A stretch of 7,843 bases of DNA from CAYJLW01 sp964370965 (GTDB lineage Bacteria > Actinomycetota > Acidimicrobiia > UBA2766), in NCBI GenBank assembly GCA_964370965.1, contig CAYJLW010000124.1, positions 1 through 7,843 on the forward strand, in the 5' to 3' direction. Numbering within the stretch: the first letter of the stretch is position 1; each line of letters starts with the position of its first letter. This document shows positions 5,995 to 7,843 of this stretch, one piece after another. Both the position numbers and the translations under genes were made by a program. The notes under the pieces were generated by a model. It was not told the origin of the DNA. It ran no database searches and saw only the letters and a program-made list of their open reading frames with translations.

Positions 5995-6028
5995 TTTCCC
6001 TGGGCCCACTCGGTGCCCAAGAGGGAAG
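5995..6028 (+). promoter_or_regulatory. Leader hairpin overlapping the Shine-Dalgarno of the secreted-protein gene
   Basis: The inner stem pairs TGGGC (6001-6005) with GCCCA (6015-6019), extended by CC/GG around the loop ACTC with one bulged T. The outer stem pairs TTTCCC (5995-6000) with GGGAAG (6023-6028) after a three-base bulge (6020-6022). The 3' side is the start of GGGAAGGG (6023-6030), the likely ribosome-binding site eight bases before ATG 6039, so folding would hide it. I could not match the region 5966-6038 to a known riboswitch class. Pairing was done by eye; stability is not computed. Confidence 0.45.
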
Positions 6029-6038
6029 GGACGTCCAC

Positions 6039-7843
6039 ATGCACCGCTCGCCCCGCAGGGTCTTTCGGGTTTCGCTGGTCTTGGTAGTGGTCCTCGGGGG
6101 TGCGGCGCTGCTCGGCGGCCGTCCCGACGCGGCCGGAGCCCGGGGCCTGGAGGTGTTCTGCACACCGGACGGGGAGGCGGCCGTGCAACCCGGGCCCCCG
6201 CGTGCATTCGGTGGCCTCGGGGTCTCCTTCCGCGGGACCACGGGGGCCGGCGCCGATCCCGTCGCGGACACGCGCTACCAGCCCGGGATGCTGCGCAACT
6301 TCACGCCCGACCTGAACGGGGACGGCTCCGCCGACGCCGACTTCGGCTTCCAGGAGCTCTTCGGCTCCCAGGACATCTTCAACCAGCTTCCCGGACCCGC
6401 CCGGATCAACGTCGGGGTCCTGGGAATGCTGCGTGACGTCCTCGGCCTGCCCGGCGACGCGTGGGCCGGCGACCACTGGGGTGCGGGCGTGAACGCGTAC
6501 TTGCAGCTGAAGGCGGAGCAGGCCCCGGCGTTGCGTCGTACCCCCTATCGGGCCGAGATGGGCGTCTTCTTGGACTACACCCTCCTCGACGGGTCCACCG
6601 AGACGATGAACGTGCGCGTGGTCGTCGATGCGCTTGGCGCCGGCGCCCGCCTCCCGGACCGCCTCGACGTCACGATCTTCATGAAGAACCGCGCCGGTGC
6701 GGGCGGTGTGCCCGAGGGATACCTCGTCGTGGGTGTCAGGAGCCGCTTCGACGCCCTCGCCGACCCGGCGCAACCGCCGCCCCTGAAGGTCTCCCTGGTG
6801 GTGGACGAGGTCGTGCACCACCAAGAGGCGGGCCGCACCGTGATCGATTCCACGAGCCCGGTCATGGCCTTCGGGACCGGGTTCTCGTCCACACCGGCGC
6901 TCTTCACGATCGGCGCCAAGCACCTCTGCTCGGCGGACGCCGCCACCTCGTTCACCCACATCGCGACCAGCGTCCCGGACCTGAGTGGTGAGGGCCTCCG
7001 CAACATGCCGGCGGGGGGCACCGACCTCGACCTCGACGTCCGCTCCGGTCTGGGCAAGGGCTACCACGGCGCCGACGAGCTGCACCTCGGGGGCGCCATC
7101 TCGCATCTCCCCTCCCGGGTCCACATCCTCATGGAGCCCGACCGCATCGACGCCGTGCACTCAGGGGACACCTCTCCCACCCTGCGCATCGACGAGCTCC
7201 TGGCGGCCTCCGTGACCGGCGAAGAGGACTACGCAGACCTCCCGCTCCACGTCTCGGGGCGTCTCGCGGACCTGCCGGCGCACTTCCGGTGGCGGGTCCG
7301 CAGGGACGACCGGGACAGGATCGCGTACGCGGACGTCGCCCTGTGCCCTCCCGACGTCGCCGGCGACCCCGCCCTCCCGCCTGAACGCACCGAGGACCCG
7401 GCGTCGGTGCGGGCCGCGTGCCAGGCCCGCCCGGCGGCATCCAACGCCCGTCTCGCCGTGGCGAACTTCGCCCCGAACGACGCCGCCGCCGCCGTCCTCA
7501 CGGCCGACCTCCCCGGCGTCCCCGCCGAGGGGCGGTCCCTCGTGTACGGATCCCGAGACGTCGTGCCCGCGGCCCCACCTGCGGCAGCCGTCGACCTGTA
7601 CCGCTTCGGCGGCGACCTCGACGGTCTCCGCCACGTCGTCTTCGACCGCGAGAACCCGCCCCCCGGGGGCACGCGGATGGGCCTCACGGCCGAAGCCGCC
7701 CAGGACAACGCCGACACGCAAATCCTCGTCCTCGCGGACGCCCGCACGTCCCAGTACGAGGTGGCCAACGCCGGATCCCTCCTGTCGATCTCGGGTCGGG
7801 CCCTGCCCCTGAGGAGCACCACGAGCATGGAGCTCGTCTCGGA
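6039..7843 (+). CDS. Large secreted protein of unknown function, 3' end cut by window edge
   Basis: The frame is open from ATG 6039 to the right edge (601 codons, no stop). The N-terminus is a signal peptide: basic MHRSPRRVFRV, a hydrophobic stretch SLVLVVVLGGAALLGG, then an Ala-rich cleavage region (DAAGARG, about 31-37). The twin arginine at 6-7 (RRVFRV) is only partly like a Tat motif. Residues 91-101 (DLNGDGSADAD) match the calcium loop DxNxDGxxD seen in dockerin and VCBS-type modules, as a single copy. Four cysteines are spread along the chain. From about residue 348 a short pattern recurs (LHLGGAISHLP at 348, LHVSGRLADLP at 403, then weaker at 521 and 582), suggesting beta-rich repeats. 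I recognise no family, enzyme motif or wall anchor. It is separated from def by about 100 bases with two hairpins and has its own RBS, so it is probably a separate unit acting outside the cell. Confidence 0.85.
   Translation, partial: MHRSPRRVFRVSLVLVVVLGGAALLGGRPDAAGARGLEVFCTPDGEAAVQPGPPRAFGGLGVSFRGTTGAGADPVADTRYQPGMLRNFTPDLNGDGSADADFGFQELFGSQDIFNQLPGPARINVGVLGMLRDVLGLPGDAWAGDHWGAGVNAYLQLKAEQAPALRRTPYRAEMGVFLDYTLLDGSTETMNVRVVVDALGAGARLPDRLDVTIFMKNRAGAGGVPEGYLVVGVRSRFDALADPAQPPPLKVSLVVDEVVHHQEAGRTVIDSTSPVMAFGTGFSSTPALFTIGAKHLCSADAATSFTHIATSVPDLSGEGLRNMPAGGTDLDLDVRSGLGKGYHGADELHLGGAISHLPSRVHILMEPDRIDAVHSGDTSPTLRIDELLAASVTGEEDYADLPLHVSGRLADLPAHFRWRVRRDDRDRIAYADVALCPPDVAGDPALPPERTEDPASVRAACQARPAASNARLAVANFAPNDAAAAVLTADLPGVPAEGRSLVYGSRDVVPAAPPAAAVDLYRFGGDLDGLRHVVFDRENPPPGGTRMGLTAEAAQDNADTQILVLADARTSQYEVANAGSLLSISGRALPLRSTTSMELVS

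Noticed and set aside
5966..6030. Possible cyclic di-GMP or cyclic di-AMP riboswitch before the secreted-protein gene
   Set aside because: GAAAGG-like pieces are present, but the conserved core sequences I know for these classes are not, so no class is assigned; only the hairpin is reported.
5589..7160. 523-codon minus-strand open frame across def and the secreted-protein gene
   Set aside because: It is antisense to def motifs and to a signal-peptide gene with its own RBS, and crosses the intergenic hairpins; its sequence is Gly/Asp/Val/Arg-biased as expected for a GC-rich shadow.

Overview
The window is high-GC DNA with strong G/C at third codon positions. The gene content points to an actinomycete (Actinomycetota): a DUF222/13E12-type HNH protein, a run of ribE, ribBA, ribH and hisG, a long-form HisG, and tight stop/start overlaps. 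The HisG and deformylase style would fit Acidimicrobiia, but that is a guess from memory and the class cannot be fixed from the sequence alone.

Left third (1-1582, all minus strand, accessory in character). A DUF222/HNH endonuclease-like gene runs off the left edge. Its distal HNH codons lie in a perfect 34-bp palindrome. Upstream of it are a small HicB/DUF1902-like antitoxin gene with a strong ribosome-binding site and a doubtful 35-codon ORF overlapping that gene's longer reading frame. This block is divergent from the biosynthetic genes.

Centre (1583-5937, all plus strand). Six genes are packed head to tail: riboflavin synthase (ribE), bifunctional DHBP synthase/GTP cyclohydrolase II (ribBA), lumazine synthase (ribH), ATP phosphoribosyltransferase (hisG), a double-ACT GcvR-like protein, and peptide deformylase (def). 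Overlaps or gaps are -1, -14, -4, +2 and +7 bases, so this is very probably one operon. RibBA supplies both precursors of lumazine (from ribulose 5-phosphate and GTP), RibH makes lumazine and RibE dismutates it to riboflavin. HisG starts histidine synthesis. The last two genes are a probable amino-acid sensor and an enzyme of N-terminal protein maturation. ribD and hisE, which often flank such genes in actinomycetes, are absent here, and I see no FMN riboswitch upstream of ribE.

Right part (5938-7843). A 9-bp hairpin follows def. A second hairpin overlaps the Shine-Dalgarno sequence of a large gene that runs off the right edge. That gene has a signal peptide, one calcium-loop-like motif and no domain I recognise. 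It is the least explained item in the window.

I see no tRNA, rRNA, CRISPR array, transposase or integrase, and no convincing new multi-gene system. The best candidates for novelty are the secreted protein with its structured leader and the palindrome inside the HNH gene.
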